In this document: positions 1 to 7,907 of the stretch, in pieces | How positions within the stretch are numbered: the stretch's first letter is position 1 | Layout: each line of letters begins with the position of its first letter | Virus record (IMG/VR): IMGVR_UViG_3300045970_000274 | Span: 1-29,816 of that record | Reading direction: 5' to 3' (one strand) | Source of the DNA: a virus | DNA: 29,816 nucleotides | Program-made: the position numbers and the translations under genes | The notes under the pieces: model-generated | Databases searched by the model: none | The model's input: only the letters and a program-made list of their open reading frames with translations | What the model was told of the DNA's origin: nothing

Positions 1-23
1 CCGTGACGGTCGGTTGGCAGCAT
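1..23 (-). CDS. 5' end of an unidentified gene (partial)
   Basis: The glycosyltransferase stop codon at 25-23 shares its last base with an ATG at 23-21 (TGATG junction), the same coupling style used elsewhere in this phage. Only seven codons (MLPTDRH) lie inside the window, so no function can be given. Confidence 0.3.
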
Positions 24-667
24 CAGTCCCACGACAGGTCCCTTCGCCTGGTCAGGTCCCACGCGCCGGGGCCGTAGTCGCCCCGTGACCTCTTGCCCAG
101 GTAGTACGCCTCGTTCGCGGGGTAGGTGGCGTTGTTGTCCTCGGCGTGGCCGTCGTTCAGGGTGGAGGAGTTGTCGTGGTGGACGGGGATACGGGTCCGG
201 TGGACGCGCAGTCCCGCGGCCTCGGTCCGCCGCTCGTAGTCGGTGTCCTCGAAGTAGCAGGGATGGAAGCCCTCGTCGAACAGGCCGGCCTGCTCGACGA
301 CGTGGTCCCCGAGGGCGAAGGCGCACCACGGTGGCAGGCCGCCGGACAGGACGATCCCGCTGCGGTCCGCGGCCTCGTCGAACATCGCCAGCGACCCGGC
401 GGGGAACCAGGCGTCGGAGTTGACGATCAGCCAGTAGGGCGCGAACGGCAGCGCCTTGATGCCCAGGTTCCATGACCCGGCGACCCCGAGGTTGCTCGGC
501 ATCTTGATGACGTGGGTCCGCTCGACGTGCTCGACCGGTTCCCACGCGGGGAACACGTTGCCGTTGTCGATGATGACGAGGTCCGCGACAGGGTGGTCGA
601 TGGAGTCGAGCATCCGGTGCAGCAGTTCGGGGCGGTTCAGGATGGGCACGATCAGCGCGGGGATCAC
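23..667 (-). CDS. Family 2-type glycosyltransferase
   Basis: 214-aa protein with the GT-A (family 2-like) layout. It opens with a Rossmann-type strand (ALIVPILNRPELL), followed by IIDNGN near residues 32-37, SNLGVAGSWN near 58-67 and a metal/sugar-nucleotide motif IVNSDAW (81-87, Asp85). The frame is open eight codons further upstream, but the GTG at 667-665 makes a GTGA overlap with the stop of the preceding GT4-type gene and starts just before the first strand, so I use it. Known for the family: transfer of a sugar from a nucleotide-sugar donor. Inferred: it works with the upstream glycosyltransferase to glycosylate a virion protein (the capsid gene is close upstream) or, less likely, a host surface polymer. 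Acceptor and sugar cannot be read from sequence. Confidence 0.85.
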   Translation of the reverse strand: MIPALIVPILNRPELLHRMLDSIDHPVADLVIIDNGNVFPAWEPVEHVERTHVIKMPSNLGVAGSWNLGIKALPFAPYWLIVNSDAWFPAGSLAMFDEAADRSGIVLSGGLPPWCAFALGDHVVEQAGLFDEGFHPCYFEDTDYERRTEAAGLRVHRTRIPVHHDNSSTLNDGHAEDNNATYPANEAYYLGKRSRGDYGPGAWDLTRRRDLSWD

Positions 668-1836
668 AGCGACGCCAGGAACGGTCGCCATGCCTGGTCG
701 TACACGAGGTCAGCGTCGTAGTTCGCGGCGTGCTCGATGGCCTTGGCGGAACGCTTGCGGCCCGACTGGTACGCGGCCTCCAGCTGCTCGATGATCGACT
801 CGATGAGCGGCATCGCGAACCATGACGCCTGCCCGCCGTCCCAGTACGGCTGCGTGTCGACGAGGAACCCGTCGGCGGCCAGTTCCGGCTGCGCGGAGAA
901 GTTCGACACGATCGACCGAGTGCCCGTGGATGCGGCCTCCAGCACCGTCAGCCCGAAGCCCTCCCCCATCGTCGACGCGAGGCAGATGTCGGTGGCGGTC
1001 ATCAGTGCCGCCATGCCCTCCGCTGGGATGCCGAGACGATTCGCGAACTGGTTGATGAACACCACCTGGCTGGGGTCCAGCCCGACCGCCTCGCACAGGC
1101 GGGGCAGGTCCAGTCCCGCCATCGCGGGCGACTTCTCCGTGTGGATGAACAGGACCGCGTCGTCGCGGGCGAACCGCTTCGTCCACAGGCTGAAGGCGAC
1201 GAGGTTCTCCCCCCACGCCTTCCGGCTCGGGGTGGAGCCCTTGTTCGCGTTGAATGCCCCCACGACCCAGCGGTCCTCGGGGATGCCCATGATCTCCCGG
1301 CCGCTCATCAGCCGGCCGCTGATCGTGACCCGTGCCGTCGGCTTCCACGTGTCCAGTTCGATGGCGTGCGGGATGTACGTGCATTCGATGCCCGCCGCCT
1401 CGATCATCTGCTGCCCGAACAGCGACATGGCGATCGGCTTGATGTTGTCGCGGTTGAGGAACTCCAGCACCTTCTCCGGTGCGGGCGCGTGGTCGATGGG
1501 GACCCAGATCGCAGTCGGGATGTCATCGAATCGCTCGCTGTCGCACACCCAGGCGTCGAACAGGACGAAGGCGTGATGGCGCCAGCCCGGATGCTGGGAC
1601 GTCCAGTCGTCGTAGGTGGGTCCGAACATGTCGCCGGAGTAGGCGTCCAGTCCCCTCGGGTAGTGGGGGACGCCCTCGATCTCGGCCATCCGGGACTCGA
1701 CGCCGTAGTTCGCGGCGACCGCGACCCGGTGCCCGTCCCTCCACATGCGGGACACCACCTGGCGGGTCTGCGTCCCGTACCCGGTGTTCGCGTGCATGGC
1801 GTTCGACAACCACGTTCCAGCGATCTTGTCAGTCAT
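664..1836 (-). CDS. Family 4-type (GT-B) glycosyltransferase
   Basis: 390-aa protein starting at ATG 1836, with an AGAGG-type ribosome site about 10 nt upstream; the longer open frame to 1890 has no such signal. The N-terminal half carries an acceptor-side GT-B pattern (SNAMHANTGYGTQTRQVV near residues 11-28). The C-terminal half carries the donor-site E-x7-E motif, MGEGFGLTVLEAASTG, with Glu292 and Glu300. Nucleotide-sugar-dependent transfer by a retaining mechanism is known for this family. It overlaps the GT2-type gene downstream by GTGA, so the two are probably translated together. The position after the major capsid gene suggests virion glycosylation (inference). Confidence 0.88.
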   Translation of the reverse strand: MTDKIAGTWLSNAMHANTGYGTQTRQVVSRMWRDGHRVAVAANYGVESRMAEIEGVPHYPRGLDAYSGDMFGPTYDDWTSQHPGWRHHAFVLFDAWVCDSERFDDIPTAIWVPIDHAPAPEKVLEFLNRDNIKPIAMSLFGQQMIEAAGIECTYIPHAIELDTWKPTARVTISGRLMSGREIMGIPEDRWVVGAFNANKGSTPSRKAWGENLVAFSLWTKRFARDDAVLFIHTEKSPAMAGLDLPRLCEAVGLDPSQVVFINQFANRLGIPAEGMAALMTATDICLASTMGEGFGLTVLEAASTGTRSIVSNFSAQPELAADGFLVDTQPYWDGGQASWFAMPLIESIIEQLEAAYQSGRKRSAKAIEHAANYDADLVYDQAWRPFLASL

Positions 1837-1859
1837 GGCAGCAGGGCCTCTCGTGAGGT

Positions 1860-1888
1860 GGGGAGCCGGCCCTGCTCGGCGGCTCCCC
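1860..1888 (-). terminator. 9-bp hairpin between head and glycosyltransferase genes
   Basis: A perfect 9-bp inverted repeat (GGGGAGCCG at 1860-1868, CGGCTCCCC at 1880-1888, 11-nt loop) lies between the 50-aa gene and the GT4-type gene. There is no U tract, so it may be a weak terminator or processing site that lowers glycosyltransferase expression relative to capsid. Confidence 0.45.
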
Positions 1889-1901
1889 ACCCGTCCACGG
1901 G

Positions 1902-2054
1902 TCAGCGCGTGCGCGCTGATGGGACCGAGCGGGCGTTCTCCAACGGGAGGAGACGCTCGATCTCGGCTGTGAGATCCGCGATCGTCTGCGGATCGGTGGC
2001 CCTGCCCAGTTCCTCGCGCAGGGCTGCGAGGTAACCGGATCTGATGCTGTCCAT
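1902..2054 (-). CDS. Small 50-aa protein after the capsid gene
   Basis: A 50-aa acidic helical protein starting MDSIRSGYLAALREELGRAT and ending ARTR; the middle (TAEIERLLPLENA) looks amphipathic. It starts 43 bp after the capsid stop at the only in-frame ATG, without a clear ribosome site. No family recognised. Small ORFs here in HK97-like phages can be head accessory proteins, but nothing in the sequence proves that. It is probably translated from the same message as the capsid gene. Confidence 0.55.
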   Translation of the reverse strand: MDSIRSGYLAALREELGRATDPQTIADLTAEIERLLPLENARSVPSARTR

Positions 2055-2097
2055 CGGGTCAGCCGGGGACGCGGTGAGCGCCCCCGGCCTGGTCCGA

Positions 2098-3399
2098 CTA
2101 GTAGCCAGCCGACGGGATGGTGCCCGTGCCGGCGAGCTTGAAGATGCCCGTCGGGTAGCGGGCAGCGATCGCCGCGTAGGAGTACAGCTGGTAGCGCATC
2201 GTCAGCCCCGCGGAGCCGACGTCCGGCAGCACCCGTGTCCGCAGCGCGCCCTCGAACAGGATCGTGTCCGAGAACTTCGCGATGAGGATGGGCAGCTGCG
2301 TCGACTCGGCCGCGATGGCCGCGTCGAGGTGGACCGGGACACCCATGAGGGTGCCGACCGCGCCCTGCGCGCCACCGGGATCGGTGATCACGCCGGAGGC
2401 GTTGAACGGCCCGCCGACGGTCGGGACGACGAGCGGGCGGCCCGCCGTGTCCGTCTGCGAGGCGAGGAAGTACCACAGCGACGGGGCCATGACGATGCCC
2501 TCCGCGCCACGGAACCGGTTCTTCGCGATGAGGCTGATGCCCTTGACGACCTCGGTGTACAGCGCCGTGCCCGTGGGAGTCCCAGAGGTGTAGGTGCCCG
2601 CGAGGATGCCGGACGTGGTCATCATGCCGTACATCTGGCCGGCGGTGCCGACGCCCTGCAGGACCTGCTGGTCCAGCTTGTAGGCGTGGTCGGCCATGAG
2701 GTCCTGGAAGATCAGCCGGTCGAGGCCGCCCGCGAGCGGGGACTGCTCGATCAGCTGGATGGCGGCGTCGACGTAGCCCGTGATGGTGCGCACGGGTGCG
2801 GCGACGGAGCCGGTGACCGGGTCGGTGGTCGACGTGGCGGCGTTGTCCGCCGTCTGCGCGGCCACGGTGGCGCCGGTCGTGATCTTCGGGACGTTGATGG
2901 AGTCCGTGCCCGCCGGGAGGGCGAGGCCGGTGAGGAGGTCCGCAGTGACGCGGCCCGGACGCAGGTAGCCGGCGGTGAGCTCCAGCAGCCATGCGGGCGG
3001 GACGAGCTCGCCCATCGAGGAGGTGTCGGTGCGCGAGGCTGCGCGCTGCTCCTCCATGTGACGGTTCAGCGCATCCCAGGAGCCGCGGTCGTTGCGGATG
3101 GTGGCGTTGAACATGTCGCGGATGAACGACCGCTCACCGTGCTCGGTGTACATGTCCGGCTCGGTGACGGTGGTGCGTGCGGTGGTGATGCCGGCGTCGG
3201 CCCGCGACTCGATGATCGCGGCCGAGCGGGCCTCGGTGGCCTCGACGGACGCGATCTGCGTGTCGAGGGTGCCGATCTCAGACTGACGTGCCTCGACGGT
3301 TGCCAACGATTCCTCGGTCGGCTCGCCATCGAGGAGGGCCGCGGCCTCGGACGCCTTCGCGTCACGCTGCTCGCGGAGGGAGTCCAGCATTCTGGACAT
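2098..3399 (-). CDS. Major capsid protein (HK97 fold)
   Basis: 433-aa HK97-type major capsid protein. The first roughly 75 residues are charged and helical (SLREQRDAKASEAAALLDGE, VEARQSEIGTLDTQIASVEA), matching the delta/scaffold domain that the prohead protease removes. The rest carries the usual features: a PAWLLELTAGYLRPG N-arm, a P-domain with long helices, an FRGAEGIVMAPSLWYFLAS segment and the C-terminal ILFEGALRTRVLPDVGSA region. An excellent AAGGAG site lies about 6 nt before ATG 3399. The 86-bp gap to the protease gene plus the strong site fits the high translation a capsid protein needs. Head-shell role: known from the family. Confidence 0.95.
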   Translation of the reverse strand: MSRMLDSLREQRDAKASEAAALLDGEPTEESLATVEARQSEIGTLDTQIASVEATEARSAAIIESRADAGITTARTTVTEPDMYTEHGERSFIRDMFNATIRNDRGSWDALNRHMEEQRAASRTDTSSMGELVPPAWLLELTAGYLRPGRVTADLLTGLALPAGTDSINVPKITTGATVAAQTADNAATSTTDPVTGSVAAPVRTITGYVDAAIQLIEQSPLAGGLDRLIFQDLMADHAYKLDQQVLQGVGTAGQMYGMMTTSGILAGTYTSGTPTGTALYTEVVKGISLIAKNRFRGAEGIVMAPSLWYFLASQTDTAGRPLVVPTVGGPFNASGVITDPGGAQGAVGTLMGVPVHLDAAIAAESTQLPILIAKFSDTILFEGALRTRVLPDVGSAGLTMRYQLYSYAAIAARYPTGIFKLAGTGTIPSAGY

Positions 3400-3485
3400 G
3401 TCTGCTCCTTGGGTTGATGGGATGGTGATGCCGCCGGGGCCGTGGCGCCGGGGGCGGTCCGTCGAGCAGGGACGGAAGCGTGTGG

Positions 3486-4523
3486 TTACAGGCCGAGCAG
3501 TCGGGCGCGCAGTTCAGCGGCGCGCCACCGCAGGAGGAAGTCGCCGTCGGCGACGTCCGCGTCCCGCAGTCCGACATCGGTCTGGGAGTAGGCGCCCCAC
3601 GTGGTCACCGACGCCTCGAACAGGTCGAGGTCAGTGAGTTCGCGCAGGCCATCCTCGCCCTTGGAAGATCCGCCGGGGGCGACCTTGAACGCGAACGACA
3701 TCTCCGAGACGTCGCTGCGGGACAGGGCGGAGATCAGTTCCGCTGCCCGCGGGTTCGCGGGATCCAGCTCGGCCTCGACGAGGAGGCCGTGGTCGTCCTC
3801 GGACACCTCGAGCGTGCCGGAGGAACGCCGGGCCAGTGGCAGCTCGTCGGTGTTGTGGTTGATGAGGAGGTAGCACTCGTCACCTCGGTCGAGCGACCGC
3901 TTGAACGCGCCACGGCGGATGACCTCGCGGAACGGCAGGCCCGTCGCCTCCTGGTCGAAGACGGCGGCGTAGCCGCGCATCGTGACGGTGCCGTCCTCCG
4001 CGGTGGTGGCCCGGACCTCTGTGGCGAAGGACCGCTTCTCGCAGGAGTCGACCTGCGACCTGCGGACCTCGGCGGCCTCCGGGGTAGCGGAGTACCAGGC
4101 CACTTCCTCGGCAGGCACGTCGTCGTCGCGCAGCCACGACGGAAGGCAGCGGTTCCGCGACTCCCATGCGTCGCAGTAGGACGTCGCCTCGACGGCGGCA
4201 TCCCACTTCTCGCACACGGATGCGACCATTATGGTCTCGGTCTGGATGCCGCCACGGAAGTACTCGCACGTCTCGCAGGACGGGGTGAACGTCGGAACGT
4301 CGGCGTCGGTCGATGGGCGCAGCGACGGGGGCAGTGCTCGTGTTTCCATCGTGATCTCCTTGATGAGGGCAGCGCGCTGCTCCAGTCCGTGGACGATTCC
4401 TCGCGCCCACGCCCCGGTCTGTCCGACGTGGTCCCGCAGGGCTGACACCTGCGCCGCGCTCAGCACCGGCGGCAGGTCGATCTCGGCCCGTACCGCCTTC
4501 GGAGGCCGGTACGTCTCCGCCAT
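3486..4523 (-). CDS. Prohead protease (S78-like) with N-terminal Cys-rich domain
   Basis: 345 aa from ATG 4523, which overlaps the portal stop (TGATG). Residues about 160-345 form the HK97-family prohead protease: CEKRSFATEV start, RGYAAVFD, candidate catalytic His223 in LLINHNTDELPLAR and Ser in DVSEMSFAF (Ser273 or 276). It processes the capsid delta domain and matures the head. The extra N-terminal part holds CETCEYF (Cys83, Cys86), VCEKW (Cys104) and YCDAWE (Cys117), spaced like a high-potential iron-sulphur protein motif, plus Cys126. A second start, ATG 4349 (residue 59), has a near-perfect AAGGAG 6 nt upstream and would keep both the Cys-rich and protease parts. Two products are therefore possible. 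Protease identity is firm; the metal cluster is inference. Confidence 0.92.
   Translation of the reverse strand: MAETYRPPKAVRAEIDLPPVLSAAQVSALRDHVGQTGAWARGIVHGLEQRAALIKEITMETRALPPSLRPSTDADVPTFTPSCETCEYFRGGIQTETIMVASVCEKWDAAVEATSYCDAWESRNRCLPSWLRDDDVPAEEVAWYSATPEAAEVRRSQVDSCEKRSFATEVRATTAEDGTVTMRGYAAVFDQEATGLPFREVIRRGAFKRSLDRGDECYLLINHNTDELPLARRSSGTLEVSEDDHGLLVEAELDPANPRAAELISALSRSDVSEMSFAFKVAPGGSSKGEDGLRELTDLDLFEASVTTWGAYSQTDVGLRDADVADGDFLLRWRAAELRARLLGL
4347..4361 (-). promoter_or_regulatory. Strong internal ribosome site and ATG in the protease gene
   Basis: AAGGAG (4361-4356) followed 6 nt later by ATG (4349-4347) lies in frame inside the protease gene, at codon 59. The upstream candidate start at 4523 depends on coupling to portal translation. 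The internal signal may be the main start, or give a second, shorter form. Confidence 0.6.
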
Positions 4524-5716
4524 CACGCGACCACGGGCAGGTCGATGGCGGGAAGGGCCGGCGGCGGGGCGGCCTTCGACGGCTTCACGAACGCATCTCC
4601 GCCCTCGTACGGGGCCTGCCCGTCACTGGCGCGGGCCTCGTTCGGGGACCGGACCCCGGTCTCGATCTTGATCTTGTCGACGGTCGCCTTCGTCGTCGCG
4701 TCCAGTCGCAGCAGCGTGGAGGTGTCGAACTCGACGTTCACGTCCGGCGGCAGGAACTGGCTGAACGCCGTCTCCAGTCGAGTCAGCCACGGGGCGAGGG
4801 TGTACGTCAGGTAGTTGATGGAGGCCTGCTCCACGTTCTGGTACGTCTGCCCGTCCGACTTCACGTTCAGCAGGTGAGCGGGGATGCGGAAGATGCGGGC
4901 GACCTCCGCGATGATCGCGTCACGGGTCGCCGCGAACTCCATATCGACGGCGGACGTCTGCACGGGGCGCCACTTCAGGCCGTCGGAGAGGACCGCGGGG
5001 CGGCGGCGCTTGCGCTGGCTGGACTCCCACGTCTCGCGGAGGTTCTTCGCCGCCTCCGTCGTCAGCTGGCGGTCGGTCTCCAGCACGCCGGACGGGGTGC
5101 CGCCCTCCCCGTACCACTGGGCCAGGTACTTGTCCATCGCCAGGGCGAGGCCGAACATGGTGCGCTGCATCGTCAGCGGGGAGATGCCGACGAGGGACTG
5201 GGGCGGGGTGAACCAGCGGATGACGATGAGGTCCTCCCGCGGGATCTCCCGTCCCAGGTGCAGGAACGTGCGACCGGAGTAGTCCTTCGACGGCAGGACG
5301 TTCATCTGGTACGGGTGCAGCGGGGTCAGGCCCACCTCGTGGCCGCGGGAGTCGCGCTCCACGTGGGTGTAGGAGTTGCCGTGCAGGGCGAGGGTGGACA
5401 CGATCGTGTGCTTCAGCTCGAACGTGTTCGACTCGTCGGGGTCGGGGTCCTGGAGGATCGCGGGGACGGGCACGTACTCACGCTCCCCGCCGGGGACCTG
5501 CCGGTAGCACTTCAGCGGCATCGTGGCCACAGAGTCGGCGAGCAGGGTGACGGCGGACAGCACGGAGGCGATGCCCAGGGCGGTCACCTCGTCGACGCGC
5601 TCGCCCGCCGTCGACCACATGGAGATGTTCCCGTACAGCATGTTGACCGGGTTGACCATCGCGTTGTACGCGGGGTAGCCGGCACGGGCCTCCACGCCTC
5701 GTCTGATGAGACTCAT
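4523..5716 (-). CDS. Portal protein (HK97-type)
   Basis: 397-aa portal protein. Recognisable parts: SVLSAVTLLADSVATMPLK near the N-terminus, LHGNSYTHVERDSRG, VGLTPLHPYQMNV, the IRWFTPPQSLVGISPLTMQR segment and YGEGGTPSGVLET, then the crown-side region RIFRIPAHLL and YLTYTLAPWLTRLE. By family, twelve copies form the ring through which DNA enters the head. ATG 5716 is preceded by a GGGAGG site and overlaps (ATGA) the stop of the small membrane protein gene upstream. Order terminase - membrane protein - portal - protease - capsid is the standard head block with one small insertion. Confidence 0.95.
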   Translation of the reverse strand: MSLIRRGVEARAGYPAYNAMVNPVNMLYGNISMWSTAGERVDEVTALGIASVLSAVTLLADSVATMPLKCYRQVPGGEREYVPVPAILQDPDPDESNTFELKHTIVSTLALHGNSYTHVERDSRGHEVGLTPLHPYQMNVLPSKDYSGRTFLHLGREIPREDLIVIRWFTPPQSLVGISPLTMQRTMFGLALAMDKYLAQWYGEGGTPSGVLETDRQLTTEAAKNLRETWESSQRKRRRPAVLSDGLKWRPVQTSAVDMEFAATRDAIIAEVARIFRIPAHLLNVKSDGQTYQNVEQASINYLTYTLAPWLTRLETAFSQFLPPDVNVEFDTSTLLRLDATTKATVDKIKIETGVRSPNEARASDGQAPYEGGDAFVKPSKAAPPPALPAIDLPVVA

Positions 5717-5880
5717 TCAGCGCCTCCCGAGGCGAGGTATCCGGCGGCGATGAGCAGGACGCCGGTGACGGCGAGCGCGACGCCGAGGCCGAACAGGACG
5801 AAGGCGCCCGCACAGATGAGCAGTCCGCCGGCGATCTCCGCCAGCGTGGTCCACAGGTCGCGTGATGCCAGTCGCCTCAC
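5713..5880 (-). CDS. Small two-span membrane protein between terminase and portal
   Basis: A 55-aa ORF starting at GTG 5880-5878, which overlaps the large terminase stop (GTGA), and ending by ATGA overlap with the portal start. The N-terminus is basic (MRRLASRDLW) and is followed by two hydrophobic stretches (residues about 17-32 and 33-49, Gly/Ala/Val/Leu-rich) with no charge between, consistent with one hairpin or two short membrane helices. Tight coupling at both ends makes it very likely to be a real gene. No function is recognised; possible roles are docking of packaging or head assembly at the membrane, or an unrelated host-takeover role. Confidence 0.75.
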   Translation of the reverse strand: MRRLASRDLWTTLAEIAGGLLICAGAFVLFGLGVALAVTGVLLIAAGYLASGGAE

Positions 5881-7349
5881 TCGTCCTCCTCAGCCCACGG
5901 GTCGATGATCTGCGGCGTGCGTCCCTGCTCGGCGAGGAACGCCCACAGGGCCATGACGATCGCCACCAGTCCGGCGATGTCGGTCGGTGACTTCTTGCGG
6001 TCCAGCGCCCACGCATCCCCCAGCGGACGGGACACCGCGGTCGACACGGCCATCTCGATGTCGGGCTGGATGGTGTGCCGGACGGACATGGTCGTGACGG
6101 CGTCGAAGAATGAGCCGCACGCCTTCGTGATGTCGCCCCCGTTGAGCGGCAGGACGGGGACGCCGAGCCGGTTCAGGTCGTCGAGCAGGCTCGAGGCGGG
6201 TGCCCCGGACCCCTGCACCGCGACGATCAGCGGCCGGCGGCGGGCCGTGGAGTCCGCGAGCCAGCGGCACACGTCCGACGGGTCCATCGTCGCGATCTCC
6301 TGCACGTGCCACAGGCCGTCCGGTCGGGCGCCGGCGACGGACACGTGGGCCACGGAGCGGTCCCAGGACACGTCGACGGCGAGCGCGAACGGGTCCTCGG
6401 GTCCGAGGGTGGACTCCTCGTCGAGGCACTGCGCCCACTTCAGGGCGGGCAGCGCGGTCGGGGTGACCCGCTCCACCCACTGGCACAGCACCTCGGTGCG
6501 GAAGATCGCCTCCGGGTCGGACTCGCAGGCCGCCCGGACCGCCTCGTCGTCCAGGTCCGTCCATCCCATCGACGGGTTCGCCTGCACCCAGCCGTCCGGG
6601 TCATGGATGTCGCAGCCGTCGGGAGCGGAGTACTCGAAGAGCCCGATACGGGAGTCGGTGTTGCCCTCCTCGATGGCGAGGATGCCGAGGTCTCGCTGGT
6701 GGGAGAGGACGACGGACTGCATGTCGCCCGCGTTGGACAGGCACACGACGAGGGCATCCTTGCGGGCCATCGTCGTCTTCGTGATCGCCGCCCAGGCGTC
6801 CCACGTCTGATGCTCGCGCAGCTCGTCGAGGACCACGAGGTCACCGGTCAGGCCGCGACCGCCGCGCCTGGAGGCGGCGGCGACCTTGTAGCGGGGGCCG
6901 GACTGCAGGCACAGGGCCTTCTTGCCGTTCGTCCGGTTGACCGAGGCGATCTCGGAGGCGAGGTCGGGGATGCCCTCCGCGAGGTCCACGGAGCCCTGCC
7001 AGCACTCCTCCGCGACGTCGAGGTTCTGCGCGGTGCCGAGCACCAGCTGCGCGCCGTCGACGTACAGCGCCCACAGGGACAGGATCTGCACCCACAGGGT
7101 CTTGCCGTTCTGGCGGGCGATGAGGATGACCAGGGTGCGGAACCGGTAGCGGCCGGTCGGCAGCAGCTCGAGGGCGTGGATGTACAGCCACTTCTGCCAC
7201 GGCGTCAGCGTGATGCCGAGGATCTCCTCCGCGAAGGCGATCACCTCGAACCCGCGGGTCGTGTCCGGGGTCAGGTCGCGCAGCGGCGGGGTGAAGATCC
7301 GGGGCTGCTCGCGTCCCAGCAGCGGCGGGCTAGCCAGCAGTGCCGGCAC
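5877..7349 (-). CDS. terL: Terminase large subunit
   Basis: 490-aa packaging ATPase/nuclease. The N-terminal ATPase domain holds TPWQKWLYIHALEL (adenine-side motif), Walker A ARQNGKT (78-84), and Walker B LVVLDE (171-176, catalytic Glu176) followed by LREHQTWDAW. The C-terminal nuclease domain begins around FALAVDVSWDRS (near residue 345) with further acidic positions downstream. It drives DNA into the prohead and cuts the genome ends. The start is GTG 7349, overlapping the end of the small subunit gene by 20 nt; this keeps the conserved region complete and matches usual length. Confidence 0.95.
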   Translation of the reverse strand: MPALLASPPLLGREQPRIFTPPLRDLTPDTTRGFEVIAFAEEILGITLTPWQKWLYIHALELLPTGRYRFRTLVILIARQNGKTLWVQILSLWALYVDGAQLVLGTAQNLDVAEECWQGSVDLAEGIPDLASEIASVNRTNGKKALCLQSGPRYKVAAASRRGGRGLTGDLVVLDELREHQTWDAWAAITKTTMARKDALVVCLSNAGDMQSVVLSHQRDLGILAIEEGNTDSRIGLFEYSAPDGCDIHDPDGWVQANPSMGWTDLDDEAVRAACESDPEAIFRTEVLCQWVERVTPTALPALKWAQCLDEESTLGPEDPFALAVDVSWDRSVAHVSVAGARPDGLWHVQEIATMDPSDVCRWLADSTARRRPLIVAVQGSGAPASSLLDDLNRLGVPVLPLNGGDITKACGSFFDAVTTMSVRHTIQPDIEMAVSTAVSRPLGDAWALDRKKSPTDIAGLVAIVMALWAFLAEQGRTPQIIDPWAEEDE

Positions 7350-7773
7350 GGGCCTGCCTCAACTGGGCGAGTTTACCCTTCACCTCACGCTCGACACCGA
7401 GCGCCTTGCGCTCCGCGGGCGTCCCGCCGAGGGCCTTCAGGGTGGTCAGGAGCTGCGGGCCGACCTTGACGAGTCGCTCGGCGTAGGCGTCGGACTCGCG
7501 GGAGTCGTCCAGGAGGGTGGCGTACTCGAGGGCGAGCCGGGCGAGCGCGTCATCTGTTCCGGTCAGCCAGGTCATCTGGGTCAGGGCCGACTCGACGGCG
7601 GGGGCCAGTCGCTCGGCGGGCAGCAGTCGGGTCTCGTTGGTGAGCAGGGTCAGTGGTGTGCCGCGCAGCGCCTTGGCCTTGTGGCCGGCGGAGCGGCAGG
7701 TCGCGTCGCAGAACCTCGCCTGCGGCCGACGGCCCTCCAGTGATGCGCCGCAGGCGTGGCAGGACCGGGGCAT
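7330..7773 (-). CDS. Probable terminase small subunit with N-terminal zinc finger
   Basis: 147-aa protein directly before terL, overlapping it by 20 nt, with a GGAGGA site ahead of ATG 7773. It opens with CHACG and, after a short basic linker, CDATCR: two Cys pairs typical of a small zinc ribbon. The remainder is helical and charged (PAVESALTQMTWLTG, LALEYATLLDDSRESDAYAE, LKALGGTPAERKALG), as expected for a DNA-recognising, oligomerising small subunit. Position and length give the call; the zinc finger is the likely DNA-binding part. It could also be an unrelated DNA-binding protein, as small subunits diverge greatly. Confidence 0.7.
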   Translation of the reverse strand: MPRSCHACGASLEGRRPQARFCDATCRSAGHKAKALRGTPLTLLTNETRLLPAERLAPAVESALTQMTWLTGTDDALARLALEYATLLDDSRESDAYAERLVKVGPQLLTTLKALGGTPAERKALGVEREVKGKLAQLRQARAGTAG

Positions 7774-7907
7774 GGGTCCTCCATCCGTGGCCGAACCGTT
7801 GCGGGGGGAGATGGTGGGTATAGGCGGACCGGGTGGCCGTCGTCAGGGCAGAAAAACGACATATCTGGACATACACGTACACCCAAACCCCTGCGAATCG
7901 GACATAT
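7774..7907 (-). other. Gene-free spacer between HNH and small terminase: candidate cos/packaging region
   Basis: This 134-bp gap is clearly more AT-rich than its surroundings. It holds direct repeats of GACATATCT (7858-7866 and 7901-7909, the second running into the HNH stop) with a further GACATA at 7868. In HK97-like phages cos lies between the HNH gene and the small terminase gene. The repeats could be terminase-binding sites. A weak minus-strand promoter (TTGGGT, 17 nt, TATGTC) is also possible here. The nick site itself cannot be located by eye. Confidence 0.4.

Noticed and set aside
2044-3417. Long plus-strand ORF opposite the capsid gene (457 aa)
   Set aside because: It is the antisense shadow of a high-GC gene, Arg/Gly/Asp-rich with no ribosome site, and the opposite frame is clearly HK97 capsid.
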